Shown one piece after another: positions 1 through 10,185 of a stretch of DNA of 64,000 nt. A program made the position numbers and the translations under genes. The notes below the pieces were generated by a model. The model was given only the letters and a program-made list of their open reading frames with translations, was not told where the DNA came from and ran no database searches. Source of the DNA: Luidia sarsii (taxonomy: Eukaryota > Echinodermata > Asteroidea > Paxillosida > Luidiidae); the NCBI GenBank assembly GCA_949987565.1, contig OX465101.1:21319624-21383623 (forward strand). The letters run 5' to 3'. Numbering within the stretch: the first letter of the stretch is position 1; each line of letters starts with the position of its first letter.

Positions 1-839
1 CTTTGCTTTCCTTTTCTACAACCAAAAGAATTCCCATCCTACATGAATACCATTTTCAAAAAATCACACAAACAGTTAATTTCTGAATGGGACAGAGTAC
101 CGTATGTCAAACTGTAGCAGTCTGGCTACAAGCTTGGCTAAAACCAGTGCATTATAAGCTTCTGCTCAGTTGTCTCGATCTTTCTAATCCAAAACACAGC
201 CATGCACATACAAATAAGCAATGCAAGCCTTTGTAAGGACAATTGGTACCCATCATTTACCAAACCACACTGGGCAATTTGGCAGCACCAATGACGGCTA
301 TCCAAATGATTTTGCTCATTGTGCCATTTTCAAAATTCACTCGAACATCTGAATCTCCATTTGCAACATTAAACAATTAAAGTGCAGTAAGTACAATACT
401 ATAATGCTGAGCAAAACCTTGCACAAGTCTCATGTTAGTGTAATTGCTATTGTAAAAACGTTCCATTGACACTATTTTGTTTGGTAATTTACAACTTCAG
501 TTGAGCCTACACACTGACAGATGTGCGACTGCATACTGACAAGAGGTACATGGTACACCGAAAGCACGACTGTTTTGGAAAATGTGAATATTTTGGGAGC
601 ACTAGGAGTTCCTTGCTATGACTGCATCTATGTCTCCAAGTCTGAGAGCGATCTTTGCAAGAAAGATCTTCGCAAATTTCTCAAGAATAGATTAATGCAT
701 TGCCCTGCCTTTAAACAAATGTATTATATGCGTAAGATGCATGTGTAACCTTCACAAGCTTTCAATTTGTTTGGTAGAAATGAACACATGAATTGTTGTA
801 GGGAATGTGAACCCTGAAAGCCAGCCAGTAATTTCTCAC
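1..839. other. BAZ1A intron 6 (partial)
   Basis: I read all frames here for the Lys/Glu-rich continuation of ACF1 and found none. A 75-codon plus-strand frame at 521-748 has no recognisable family. I see only AT-rich intronic sequence. Confidence 0.6.
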
Positions 840-1053
840 CTGGCTTGAAATCTTTCTTCTGTTTAGCCTGCGCCTTCTTCTTGACTTCACACAAGGGCAG
901 GTCATCATCATCATCATCATCATCCGTTGAATCCAGCTCAGTGCTGCATTTCCAGGTTCTCTTTCCAGGAGAGAACATGAAAAGGGGTGGGGGGCCGGCA
1001 TAGAAGTCTTGGAAGGTCTTTGCAGCAAGATTGTACTTCGCTTTGTATTCCCG
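840..1053 (-). CDS. BAZ1A: BAZ1A exon 6
   Basis: 214 nt after acceptor CCTCCAG, donor GTGAGA, ending in phase 1. It contains PPPLFMFSPGKR, then an (Asp)8 run encoded by GAT repeats (plus-strand CATs at 902-925), then KKKAQAKQKKDFKPG. The GAT run is a candidate length polymorphism. Confidence 0.9.
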
Positions 1054-4000
1054 CTGGAGGAATCAAGTTGACAAATACGTGTCACAATACGTTGACAGAT
1101 ACGATATTCCCGCATGATTGGATAAGTGGATGGAGCTACATCTTTGTCCATGTTACATCATGTATTTATACTGAATAACTAAATGTACGGATATAACCTG
1201 CAAATAAATATAGCGCATATTGCAAATTCAACTAAACAAGGTCATTGCCTTCCATTGTAATTTTGTGTGGTTTAAATCATACAATGATTTTTTTTAAAAT
1301 GAGTGGGATTGTAAAAGGTTTTGAATTTAACTCCAAAAGAAAATTATTTCATTTTAGATTGTTTCAAACAAATTATGGAGAAAGGCATAATTCTTTCTAG
1401 CGAAGGAAGTTTAACTGACCTTGACACACCAGACATGGCTAACAATGGCACAATGCTGCTTCAAAAATAGCTTGTTCTTCTCACGGGTGAAGAGTCCCTT
1501 CTTTCTTCTGCAATTCAAGCACATGATGTATTATATTAGAGAGGATTGAGGCTGATGAGCAGAGTACACCACTGACCGGGGAGAAGGTTGGAGTGAGTTC
1601 CTCATCTTCTACCCTACTTGAATCAAACAGCAGGAAATGGGCACATTAGGTCCTCAGTCCCCAACTCATTGTACTGTTCTCTTTAGTTAGTTCTTCCTGG
1701 ATCTAGAACTGAAGTACAAATGTTGGATTTGTCTTCTCTCAAGGTAAGAACATTTCAAAGACTTCCACTGGGTATCAACCAAAATATGGTCAATAAAATC
1801 AATCCTGAATATTTTGTTAGATTTGAATAGCACTACACCATTCAGCAGATCAGCATTGATACTGCATATGTCTAAGCCACTATCAAGTGTGAATCTACTT
1901 GCGAGTATTAATGATTAACTTGATCTAAAGAAACATACCCAAAAGTAACATACCCAATGTTTTTGTATTCCACTATGTAAGTACCGTTGCCTTGAAGAGA
2001 CATCACTTGATATCTGTACTCGTTTGACTCTAAAGACTGTGGTGGACAAGACCTGTTGAAAAAACAAACAATTCAAACCATTAAGATGGAAATAAAGTAA
2101 ACGAATAAAGGGAAAACTGACTGGGAACTTTTGAACAATTTTGAAAAACAAAAATCAAAGTAAACTTTGACTGGACTGGGACTTGAATCCGATACCTTTG
2201 GTTTTGTATACCAGCGCTCTAACCATAATTATGAGCTATCCAGCCATTCCAGCCCTTTACCTTAGATGGTGGCCTCTTAAAGAGTCAACTAGTGTTTGCC
2301 GGAGTAGGGCACTATTCAGAAGCATTAAACTATTAACTAAATGGATCACGTCCCCGTTTCTACAAATGGTAAAAGCGCTGGTAGGCAAAACCAGAGGTCT
2401 CTAGTTCAATTCAGGGTAGAGTCAAAGTTTTCTTTGCCATTTTTCATTTTTTTCCCATAAAATAGACTAACATAATTTGCAGGATACATCCTAAAATAAG
2501 CCATGCTGACAAAAGCATGACAAAACCACTGGCATTGACATGATACGTCAAGACAAGCAGATTTATACATTAAATTCTATAAACATTCCTAGAAATTGCA
2601 GGGTTTGACATATCCCGACTATTGGATCAAGAATATCAAGTCAATATAACATATTTTGAAGCATTATAATTAAGCTGGGTCCAAGTCATTAAAAATTACA
2701 TTAGAGTACCAGTATATAGAAATGTTGGATTTGAGAAAGCAAAAGGTTGAACGTAGTGATGATTTGTACCACAGGCTCTTTGAAAAGGCCATTTGACTAA
2801 ACACAGATCAAATTACATACAACAAATGCACAGAAACAATATTGCTTTACTGAAAACTTGACACTTATAGACATTCTGGCAACAAGCATGGTAATTGATC
2901 ATCATATATGAACTAAATGAAATAAAGATAAGTTGAATATGTAGGTAGTTACTTTGGTTTGGGTTCACCCATCTTCAGCACTTTCTCCTTGCCATCGTCA
3001 TCAATAATAATGACGTCCTCATTATCACTTGCTTCACCATTTGCCATGTCACTAATTGGTGGAATCACCCCGACAACTCTGCAAGTTTCCCTGTGGAGAG
3101 AAAGTGATTGTACCCAATGAAGCAAAAAAGTACATAGAAACTTGCAGCAAATGCTACATATATCAGCAAACCAATTGAAGTAAATATATGATTTGAATAG
3201 AATGCTTATTTGAAGGTATAACTTGATGCAAGGTAAATAATCAAGGTTTGATATGAAAGTAATAAAACCTAAAAGCACAACATTTCACAAAGTGTTCCCT
3301 AGAAAAAGCTTTTTATAGCCCAAGTGCATAAGTTTATGGTCTCTAAAACTGCTCTGCCATTTTGGAGCACTACTGAAAAATGAATGTGCACAAATAATCA
3401 TGGAAATGCTTTCAGTCATTTACTACCCATGTTTGAGGTTTGTTATTCGAATTTATTTTTCGATATCTAATCACAGTAAGATTGCAGTAATGCAAACGTT
3501 CTGGCAGAACTATGAATTGTTGCTACCGATTAGTGAGCTTAAGCAATATGGTACAACCTAGTATAAATACTAAACCAATCCAACCATTTTGTACCTGGTC
3601 CCTTTGTGGGAGACATCCACAATCTCCCCGATGAAATAGCGGTCTCTCGCAAAGAGGAATACATCGTCACACAGGTCAGCTAAGCGGCCCCTTTGAGTGA
3701 GTGTGACTAGGTAGAGTACGGGGGCTTCTAGGTAGACAGGAAAGCTAGCAAGGTAACGGCGGGCCTTGGCTTCACTCTCTACTGCCTCTTGGTATGTCAG
3801 GCCAGGTTTTCCAGTTAGACTGCAGCTCCATACCAAGCTGTTACACAGGATGGTGCGCTTGAAAAATTCACTTTCAAGAAAAGATTGCAAGGCAAAATAG
3901 AATTAGGATTGCTATAGTCCATTCTGTCACTTCTTAAATTCACACTATGGGAGAAAAAGCGACAATCATACCTGAAGCTGAGGGAAATATTCCCCCTCAC

Positions 4001-7000
4001 AAAATAGGAAGAAATTTAACAAATCAAAACTATTAAATGGGAAAGATTAAAGGGGAATGAAACCCAGAGGAAAAAAGATGGCTTAACTGATTGGGTGTTA
4101 AAAACAACCTTCAATTACCTAGGTGCTACTCACCTACGAGTTTCATAAAGAGGGAAAAATCATGGAATTCGGTGGTCGAATTCCCATTCCCGCAAACCGC
4201 TATCTTTTTGAATGGCCCACCAGTCACTGCCGGGGATATGACATTGCAATGGAAAACTCCCGCATGGGCATGGACGGATGCACCCCTACTACATGTATAT
4301 ACTGCGTGCAGTTATACACTCGCGAGCTGAATGATGGTGTCCTGCCAGGCTTTTGGATGTCAAACAGATCTCTTGTCCTTGTTGGGAACTGCACGGAAAG
4401 ATTTCCCCAGCTTTTTCCCGCTGGCATTTTGACATCCAAAAGCCTTGCAGTACACCATCGTTCAGCTCGCGAGTGTATAACTGCACGCAGTATATACATG
4501 TAGTAGGGTTACATCTGTCCAGGCCCATGCGGGAGTTTTCCATTGTGATGTCATACCCCCGCGGTGACTGGCGGGCCATTTGAAAAGATGGCGGTTTGCG
4601 GGAACGCGAATTCGACCACCGAATTCCATGATTTTTCCCTCTTTATGAAACTCCCAGGTGAGTAGCACATAGGTAATTGTAGGTTGTTTTTAACGCCCAA
4701 TCAGATAAGCCAACATTTTTCTCTGGGTTTCATTCCCCTTTAATGGATAAAGTGCAAATTCCAAAAGGATATAGGCTGAAATAAAACCTGTATGATCACC
4801 AATGAATGGTAACTATTCTTTCATCACCAAACAAACTTACTGAGCGATAAAAACAAAGTGAAGCTACTGACACTATCTAGTGAAACAACTCAATGAACAA
4901 GTACACATGACTTATTTTGATATACAAAAATGTTGCAAAGTGCAAACATACATGTACTATTAACTACTAACTAAAATTACCAAAATGCAAATCTCAAAAT
5001 TTAGTAGGCCTGACGTTTCTATCCTTGCAGTGGCAGTACCTTTCTCAAAGTCAAAGGCACTCTGCAGAAGTTGCGTAACTTAGAAGTGTAAAACAATGAA
5101 CATTGAATGATGCAATGTCATTCACTGCTTATTGCTCAATATCATTTAGTACTCCTATTACAAAGAATAGTGGATAAAGTGTGAATTGTGACTGAATGAT
5201 TAGAAGTCTGGCTCTTGCATAGAACGTAATCAAACCATGAAGGATCAAACCAACATTCAAGATACATCTATTCATACACTACTAAAAAAGTACTAGTACT
5301 AGTACTAGTAGTAGTACTACTGACTAGTACTAGTATGTACTACTAGTATATCCTCCAGTAACCGGTTTTCGACGATATAAGGACTTTAGTACTTAGTAGT
5401 ACTACTAAATTACAAGTACTACTAGTAGTAGTAGTACTACTCTAGTATCCTCCAATAACCGGTTTTCGACGATATAAGGACTTTTCTTCAAGCTGAACAA
5501 TGTGGACGAAAGTATCACACTAAAAGAGCTCTCAGTCACTTTGTCCACACCACAGACTATTAGAATAATCATAGAGAAGGTTGATCAAGCCTGCCACTTC
5601 CGTAAGATTACCCGGTTTTGTTGACGTCCGCGGCGCACCGCGCAGTAAGCATCGTCACCTATTTTCGTCAGTGGTGTTTAGCAAGGTGTCCCAGTGCAGC
5701 CAAGCGCAAAATAAATTCTGAAAATAACTCAAAATGCTGTGTGGCACTGTAAAATTCTTCCCTGTATGTTTTTTTGTGTTCATCTTAGGTTTTTTTTCCA
5801 ACACTGCTTCTAACACTTTCCTCAAATCATTCATAATTTATGCTTAAAACGTATAGGTCTGTTTGATGTCTTCTTTTGTGACGATTAAAAAATCTCCACA
5901 ATCCTCAGTCACTGCTTCTTCAGTTATGACCTTTCCCAATGCCACTCCAGAGACACATTTCCTCCTTCTTGGCACTTATTCTAGCTCCCCTTTTATTTTG
6001 TTCATTTTTTTATAAAAGCCTATTGGGCCATGTTACTTTTTGTCTTTAAATAATAATAAAAAAATAAAAAAATTATATAAGCGAGACGCCCAATAGGAGC
6101 TTCCATAGTTTTTACCCAGAACGGACTGCCTCAAGTTGCGTGATATATTTTTTTTTTTACGGATGTTGGGGTTTGTTATGGTACACTCAGATTTTTTTTA
6201 GGACCAACAATAAAGAAAACTGGAGCTTCGAAGCAACTGCCAATTTTGTACCTAGGAAAATAGACCCCAAAAGAGAAACTTTTTGAATCACACGAGTTTG
6301 GCCTACCGGAAGAGCGTTAACTTTCTACATTTTCGGTGACGGACAAGAGCAGGAAACCAACTATAAGATACGAAGTCTGAGATTGTTATACGGAGTTGTT
6401 TTCATCGTGCGATGCGAGTTAGAAGGCTAAGCATCGAAAACATGTACCGTCCAAAACGGGGGTTTCCACGATACTATTACTAAAATACTAGTACTAGTAG
6501 TAGTAGTACTACATAGTACTACTACTAGAAGTCGTAGTAATAGTATAGTAATTAGTAGTACTAGTACTAGTAGTAGTAGTACTAGTAGTAGTACTAGCAT
6601 GGAGGTATGGTACTACTACTATACTCAGTAGTAGTACTACTAGTAGTACTACTACTAGTACTAGTAAGTAACACTGACTAATTTAGCAAATAACTACTAA
6701 ACTAGTTCCTTCAAATACTGAGCAGAAGCACAAAAAATGTAAGACTATAGACAGTATTACTATTACTAGTATTAGTACCAGCCAAGAATTACTAGGGAAG
6801 CTCCCACCCAGTCGCATGTACACAAAACTCCACTCCCAGAACACAGCGAGTATGAATTGAAATTGAAAATGAAAGGCCGCCTATGCCTATGCAGTAAACG
6901 TGGAGGTGCATGTATGATGTACAGTGTGTACGTCTGCATGTTAGATCACCGTGTGTACGCTACAGCAAAAATGGCGCAATTTTGCGAACTGTCTAATGCA

Positions 7001-7194
7001 TTGGTGCAACAACATATCGTACACACCATGCCATCATTATGAACGCATGGCACACACACGTGCAACATCTTAGAAACTCACTTGTAATCTCGGAATAATT
7101 CATTTGTCAGTCTGCAGACGAAAACTTCCTCATTCGGTCGTAAATCTGGAGGAGGTTTCAGCGGTTTGAACTCCCGTCGCCGAAGAAGAGGCAT
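840..7194 (-). CDS. BAZ1A: BAZ1A/ACF1 orthologue, 5' part (exons 1-6, continues off left edge)
   Basis: ACF1 is the large non-catalytic subunit of the ISWI remodellers ACF and CHRAC; it acts in the nucleus in nucleosome spacing and assembly. Six exons join in frame: 7194-7082, 3870-3595, 3090-2953, 2052-1954, 1507-1420, 1053-840, giving about 309 residues. The protein starts MPLLRRREFKPLKPPPDLRP, the characteristic ACF1 N-terminus. Residues about 22-130 form the WAC domain, with recognisable blocks ERT-like FFKRTILCNSLVWSC, GKPGLTYQEA and DDVFLFARDRYF. Exon 5 carries FTREKNKLFLKQHC and exon 6 PPPLFMFSPGKR, both conserved in animal ACF1. Exon 6 then has eight consecutive Asp residues from a GAT repeat and a Lys-rich stretch. 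DDT, WAKZ, PHD and bromodomain parts must lie beyond position 1. The start ATG has A at -3. BAZ1B is less likely because the WAC blocks match BAZ1A better. Confidence 0.93.
1420..1507 (-). CDS. BAZ1A: BAZ1A exon 5
   Basis: 88 nt after acceptor TTGCAG, donor GTCAGT, ending in phase 0. It encodes KKGLFTREKNKLFLKQHC, well conserved in animal ACF1. Confidence 0.88.
1954..2052 (-). CDS. BAZ1A: BAZ1A exon 4
   Basis: 99 nt after acceptor TTCAACAG, donor GTATGT. It encodes LESNEYRYQVMSLQGNGTY, positioned like the FKYKVQPTKK segment of ACF1. A second GTATGT lies 15 nt further along, so an alternative donor adding five codons is possible. Confidence 0.82.
2169..2245 (-). repeat. tRNA-Thr-like SINE head, minus-strand copy
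   Basis: Read on the minus strand this 77-nt segment has a 7-bp acceptor stem (GGCTGGA with TCCAGTC), a D arm TAGCTC..GAGC serving as A box, a Thr-like anticodon arm (TGGT..ACCA), and a B-box-like GGATTCAAGTCC. The T stem pairs poorly and the anticodon position reads ACA, so I call it a tRNA-derived SINE or pseudogene, not a working tRNA. It is followed by TCAAAGTTTACTTTG, also found beside the partner copy at 2340-2423. It lies in BAZ1A intron 3. Confidence 0.6.
2340..2423 (+). repeat. tRNA-Thr-like SINE head, plus-strand copy
   Basis: Inverted relative to the copy at 2169-2245. It shares AGCGCTGGT, AAAACCAGAGGTCTC and a B-box-like AGTTCAATTC, and is followed by TCAAAGTTTTCTTTG. The acceptor stem and A box have decayed. 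Confidence 0.5.
2953..3090 (-). CDS. BAZ1A: BAZ1A exon 3
   Basis: 138 nt after the acceptor CTCTCCACAG, donor GTAACT. It encodes the end of WAC and a variable acidic linker (SDNEDVIIIDDDGKE) similar in character to the IIISDSDD stretch of vertebrate ACF1. Confidence 0.9.
3595..3870 (-). CDS. BAZ1A: BAZ1A exon 2 (WAC domain core)
   Basis: 276 nt between an acceptor TTCTTGAAAG and a donor GTACAA. It encodes most of the WAC domain, the ACF1 module implicated in DNA binding. This is the exon most clearly alignable to vertebrate ACF1. Confidence 0.95.
4047..4743. mobile_element. Foldback/MITE with ~330-bp inverted arms and TTAA ends
   Basis: The arms begin TTAAAGGGGAATGAAACCC and are traceable inward to AGGCTTTTGGATGTCAAA near 4350, mirrored from 4428. 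The loop is about 60 bp. TTAA at both extremities is the target of piggyBac-type transposases, so a piggyBac-driven non-autonomous element is likely, though no transposase is present. Open frames on both strands here are mirror images produced by the palindrome. It sits in BAZ1A intron 1. Confidence 0.75.
4998..5060 (+). repeat. Dispersed short repeat, GCCTGACGTTTC family
   Basis: Carries GCCTGACGTTTCTATCC followed by GCAGTACCTTTCTCAAAG. Related segments occur near 9050 and 24112 (same strand) and near 9243 and 10936 (opposite strand). On the minus strand the signature is GGATnGAAACGTyAGGCC. Confidence 0.5.
5281..5450. repeat. CTAG/AGTACT microsatellite with two copies of an interspersed unit
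   Basis: Runs of TACTAGTAGTACT flank two copies of a ~40-bp unit at 5346-5388 and 5447-5505. The unit contains AACCGGTTTTCGACGATATA and GGACTT. A third copy is at 17144-17195. Confidence 0.7.
6478..6672. repeat. CTAG/AGTACT microsatellite
   Basis: Imperfect TACTAGTAGTAGTACT array, the same word set as 5281-5450 and 14800-15620. It lies in BAZ1A intron 1. Confidence 0.8.
7082..7194 (-). CDS. BAZ1A: BAZ1A exon 1 (start codon)
   Basis: Begins at the ATG read on the minus strand from 7194 and encodes the first 37 residues, including EEVFVCRLTNELF. It ends in phase 2 (AA) before the donor GTGAGT. The Tyr-Asn-Glu-Phe-Phe junction with exon 2 restores the family sequence. Confidence 0.92.
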
Positions 7195-7749
7195 CGTTCA
7201 CGCACTGACCATCAGCAAAACCACAAGGAAACCTGCAGCAAACAATGACCGGGAAAATTGGAGTTTTTATGAATGATCTAAAACGTCATATCGCAAGTTA
7301 ATACGGACTCGAAATACATACCAGCAGTTACACAGAGTGTTACTTGTAACAATGGCCCAGGATCAAGACATCTATAATAGCTAACTTGCCTAAAATTACG
7401 GTGAAATTCTGGTCTCGTCGAAAACAGCTTGCGGCTCACGACGTGCAGAGTGCGTCAACGTTCACATTTTATGTGACTGTACTACCGCTCTCAACAAATG
7501 CACACAGTTTGGGGTAGGGTTGATAAAACTCTGCAGTGAGCCACACAGAAAAACTCAATTTTTATGAAACTCCTCAGAGTTGTTAATAATATATTCCGAG
7601 ATATACAGGTCAATTCTAAGTTCAACCGATCACCTATTTACCAAAATATCTCGTTTTATGTCAGGAGCTGAAGACCCAAAGTGGTCGTCCAGAACGGAGT
7701 GGGCGGGAAACATGTGCCTTATTTGGAAAATCCTACAAAACGTCATCTT

Positions 7750-8020
7750 GATTGGCAGCATGAATATCCATGATTGGGCTCAGTAGACTGGCTACCGATC
7801 TCGCGAATGTTTTCAATCTCATCCCACCCACGAAACTAAACTGTACACGTTTATTTGGGACCAAAAAAGTGTAAGGCCTGCAATACATTGTGCTTTCAAC
7901 ATGTTTTAATCTTGCTGGTCGACGGTCACACACGCCCAGGAACACTGGCAAGATTGGCAGCATGAATAACCATGATTGGGCTCAGTAGACTGGCTACCGA
8001 TCTCGCGAATGTTTTCATTT
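7750..8020 (+). repeat. Pair of ~69-bp direct repeats 202 bp apart
   Basis: GATTGGCAGCATGAATA, GGGCTCAGTAGACTGGCTAC and GATCTCGCGAATGTTTTCA occur in order at 7750-7818 and again at 7952-8020 with one clear mismatch. It looks like a local tandem duplication of about 202 bp whose middle has diverged. Confidence 0.8.
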
Positions 8021-8224
8021 CTTTCCCGCGACACACGGGTGAAGTGTAGAAGCTTGTGAGCACTGAACAAGACAATGACCTCAAACCTTTCGGTTATATA
8101 ATCCAGTGCATACGCATGTTAGAGACAGAGGTTTGGAGTATGGTGATATTCCACTTAAAACCTAACCCCATCCCCAACCCAAACCCTCAGTTTTAGGTTT
8201 GTAAACAGGGGACTTGCACTGCAT

Positions 8225-8475
8225 GCATACATACTGTACATGTACACTGTACATTTGCAGTACATGTACATGGGACATGTACATGTACATGTACACGTAC
8301 ATGTACATGTACATGTACATGTACGTACAGTACATGTACACGCACACTACATGTACTGTACATGTACTGTACATGTACATGTACGCTGTACAGTACATGT
8401 ACATTGTGTACATGTACATGTACGCTGTACAGTACATGTACATTGTGTATGTACATGTACAGTGTACTGCTTTTG
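8225..8475. repeat. GTACAT/ATGTAC hexamer array
   Basis: Dense overlapping TACATGTAC words with variants such as GTACAGT and ACACGTAC. Since GTACATGTAC is its own complement, both strands show the same long open frames; those frames are not genes. Confidence 0.9.
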
Positions 8476-9941
8476 TCTCAGACAATTAGTGTGAACATTT
8501 CTGAAACAGACAAGCAACAACCAAGTAACATACAAATATTATATCAAGGCATAGCATTGGTGATTTTATTAGTACCTATTCCCCAAAATACATTTTACTA
8601 GAATAATATACACTAGTTATTCTCTTAATAAAACATAAGCTGATTGAACAAAAAAACTACATGTAATGTAAAATTAGTTAAATAAAAACTAATTTACCAT
8701 GCTCCAAATTAATGTTCATAAAAGTTAGTACCTGTTTAATCATTTCATGTATTTTGTTTACCATTTTGCCTGTGATAATTAATATTTATTCAAAATGTTC
8801 ATACTTGTACATGTGTTTATACATTGTACTTGTACCTGCTAGAAAATACATACCTTTTCATTACTTTAGGAAAATGTTTTGTCAATGCAGATTTTATGCA
8901 TGTAAAAACATGTAGTCAAAACGTTTTTTTTTCAGTTATATGGACATCTTAATGATATTAATCAATGATATCTTCAACACCAAACATTTACACTCAGAAA
9001 ACAAAAGATTAATATTAATCTAATTCATTCATAAAATCTCAAAAGTTTGAGGGCCTGACATTTCTCAAAGGCAAAGTAACAACTAAGGACATACACAGAC
9101 AGTCAGGGGAAGAAAAGCCCTAACACACATGACAGAGGAAGGACAAAGGGAAGGGAGTGGGATGCAGATGTACAACAAGGGATGGGAGATTAGAAAAAGC
9201 AAACAAAAGGTTGGGGAAGATGCTTTCCCTAATCTCCTGCTAGGATCGAAACGTTAGGCCCTCTTACAGTGAGATACATGTATATGTATTGCAGGTCAAT
9301 TTAGTCAGTGAGCAGTTTGCAACAAATTTTGTATTAACATGATCATTTATAAAATAACACAAGTTAAGGCAAATGCATGCATTTCTTGTGATTTAAGTCA
9401 TTTGCATGAAAGTTGACTCAATTATGAAAACAATATATCAAGTTTAGTACTTTATACATTGTAATATATGAAACTAGTACATAGTACATGCTGTTCAATG
9501 ATATAGATGTAACAAAATCCATTGTGAGTTCTTTTTACACATGATGGTGATTAGAATTAATCAATATTTTGTAGATCATGTATGTTAAGAAAAGTTACTT
9601 TCATATTTGTTGAGTTGTCCAATTTATCTCTGAAGCTTTGCATGTGGTATGAATAATTTCATAATAACCAAACAAATATTGGCATTTAAACTGGCCTCCT
9701 CTCCCCTGTCTGGTTTATCAACTATACAAGTGCCTTCATACACTTATTGCTTCTAATTCCCTTTCACATTTACCTGCATCTTTACGGAGGACATGCTTGT
9801 GAATTTGTGAAACTAAACCTGTCTCTCCATATCTATTTGTGATTAATCTTTCTTACCATGCATAAATCAAAATAAAAAACAATTAACCTGACTAAAACTG
9901 ACAGAGGCTAATGAAATTAGCTTAACCCTTAAGACCAATTG

Positions 9942-9947
9942 TTTATT
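9942..9947 (-). promoter_or_regulatory. Candidate NUDT22 poly(A) signal
   Basis: TTTATT on the plus strand, AATAAA on the minus strand, about 104 nt downstream of the NUDT22 stop. Position fits, but there is no transcript support. Confidence 0.45.
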
Positions 9948-10050
9948 GGACCAAAATATATAGAAGTATCCCGAGCATCTGATATGAAGCAATCACTAAA
10001 ATCATACAAATTGGAATGTAACTTGTAAGGGAAATCTAGGGAAAACAAAA

Positions 10051-10185
10051 TTATTTGACAGGTACCACCTCACTCTTGTGGGATTCAGTTGAGCTTTTCA
10101 TCATGGAAGTGTACAATAAGATGCAGCCTTGTCCAGACGGAGCCATATGATTCCACATGTCACTGCCCATCAAAGTAGAAATTTC
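10051..10185 (-). CDS. NUDT22: NUDT22 coding exon 4 (stop)
   Basis: 135 nt after acceptor TTTGCAG, in phase 0. It codes the C-terminal 44 residues ending VVPVK then TAA. Its acceptor lies only about 60 nt from the edge of the intronic pentamer array. Confidence 0.92.
   Translation of the reverse strand, partial: EISTLMGSDMWNHMAPSGQGCILLYTSMMKSSTESHKSEVVPVK

Larger units (their letters stand above)
7195..10050. other. BAZ1A 5' flank and NUDT22 3' flank, no further gene seen
   Basis: About 2.9 kb between the BAZ1A start codon and the NUDT22 stop, which lie on the same strand. The first few hundred bases should hold the BAZ1A promoter and 5' UTR, but I recognise no specific promoter element. 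The rest contains a short direct repeat, a GTACAT-type array and AT-rich sequence without coding signal. Confidence 0.5.

Noticed and set aside
521..748. 75-codon plus-strand frame
   Set aside because: No homology I recognise, and it lies in an intron of BAZ1A on the opposite strand.
2169..2245. Functional tRNA gene
   Set aside because: The T stem and anticodon do not fit a working tRNA and a SINE-like tail follows; a second decayed copy is adjacent.
4091..4668. Mirror-image frames of 68-126 codons on both strands
   Set aside because: Consequence of the 697-bp palindrome; each frame has a twin on the other arm.
8162..8535. Overlapping Tyr/Met/Cys/Thr- or Val/His-rich frames
   Set aside because: Produced by the palindromic GTACAT hexamers; same peptides on both strands.
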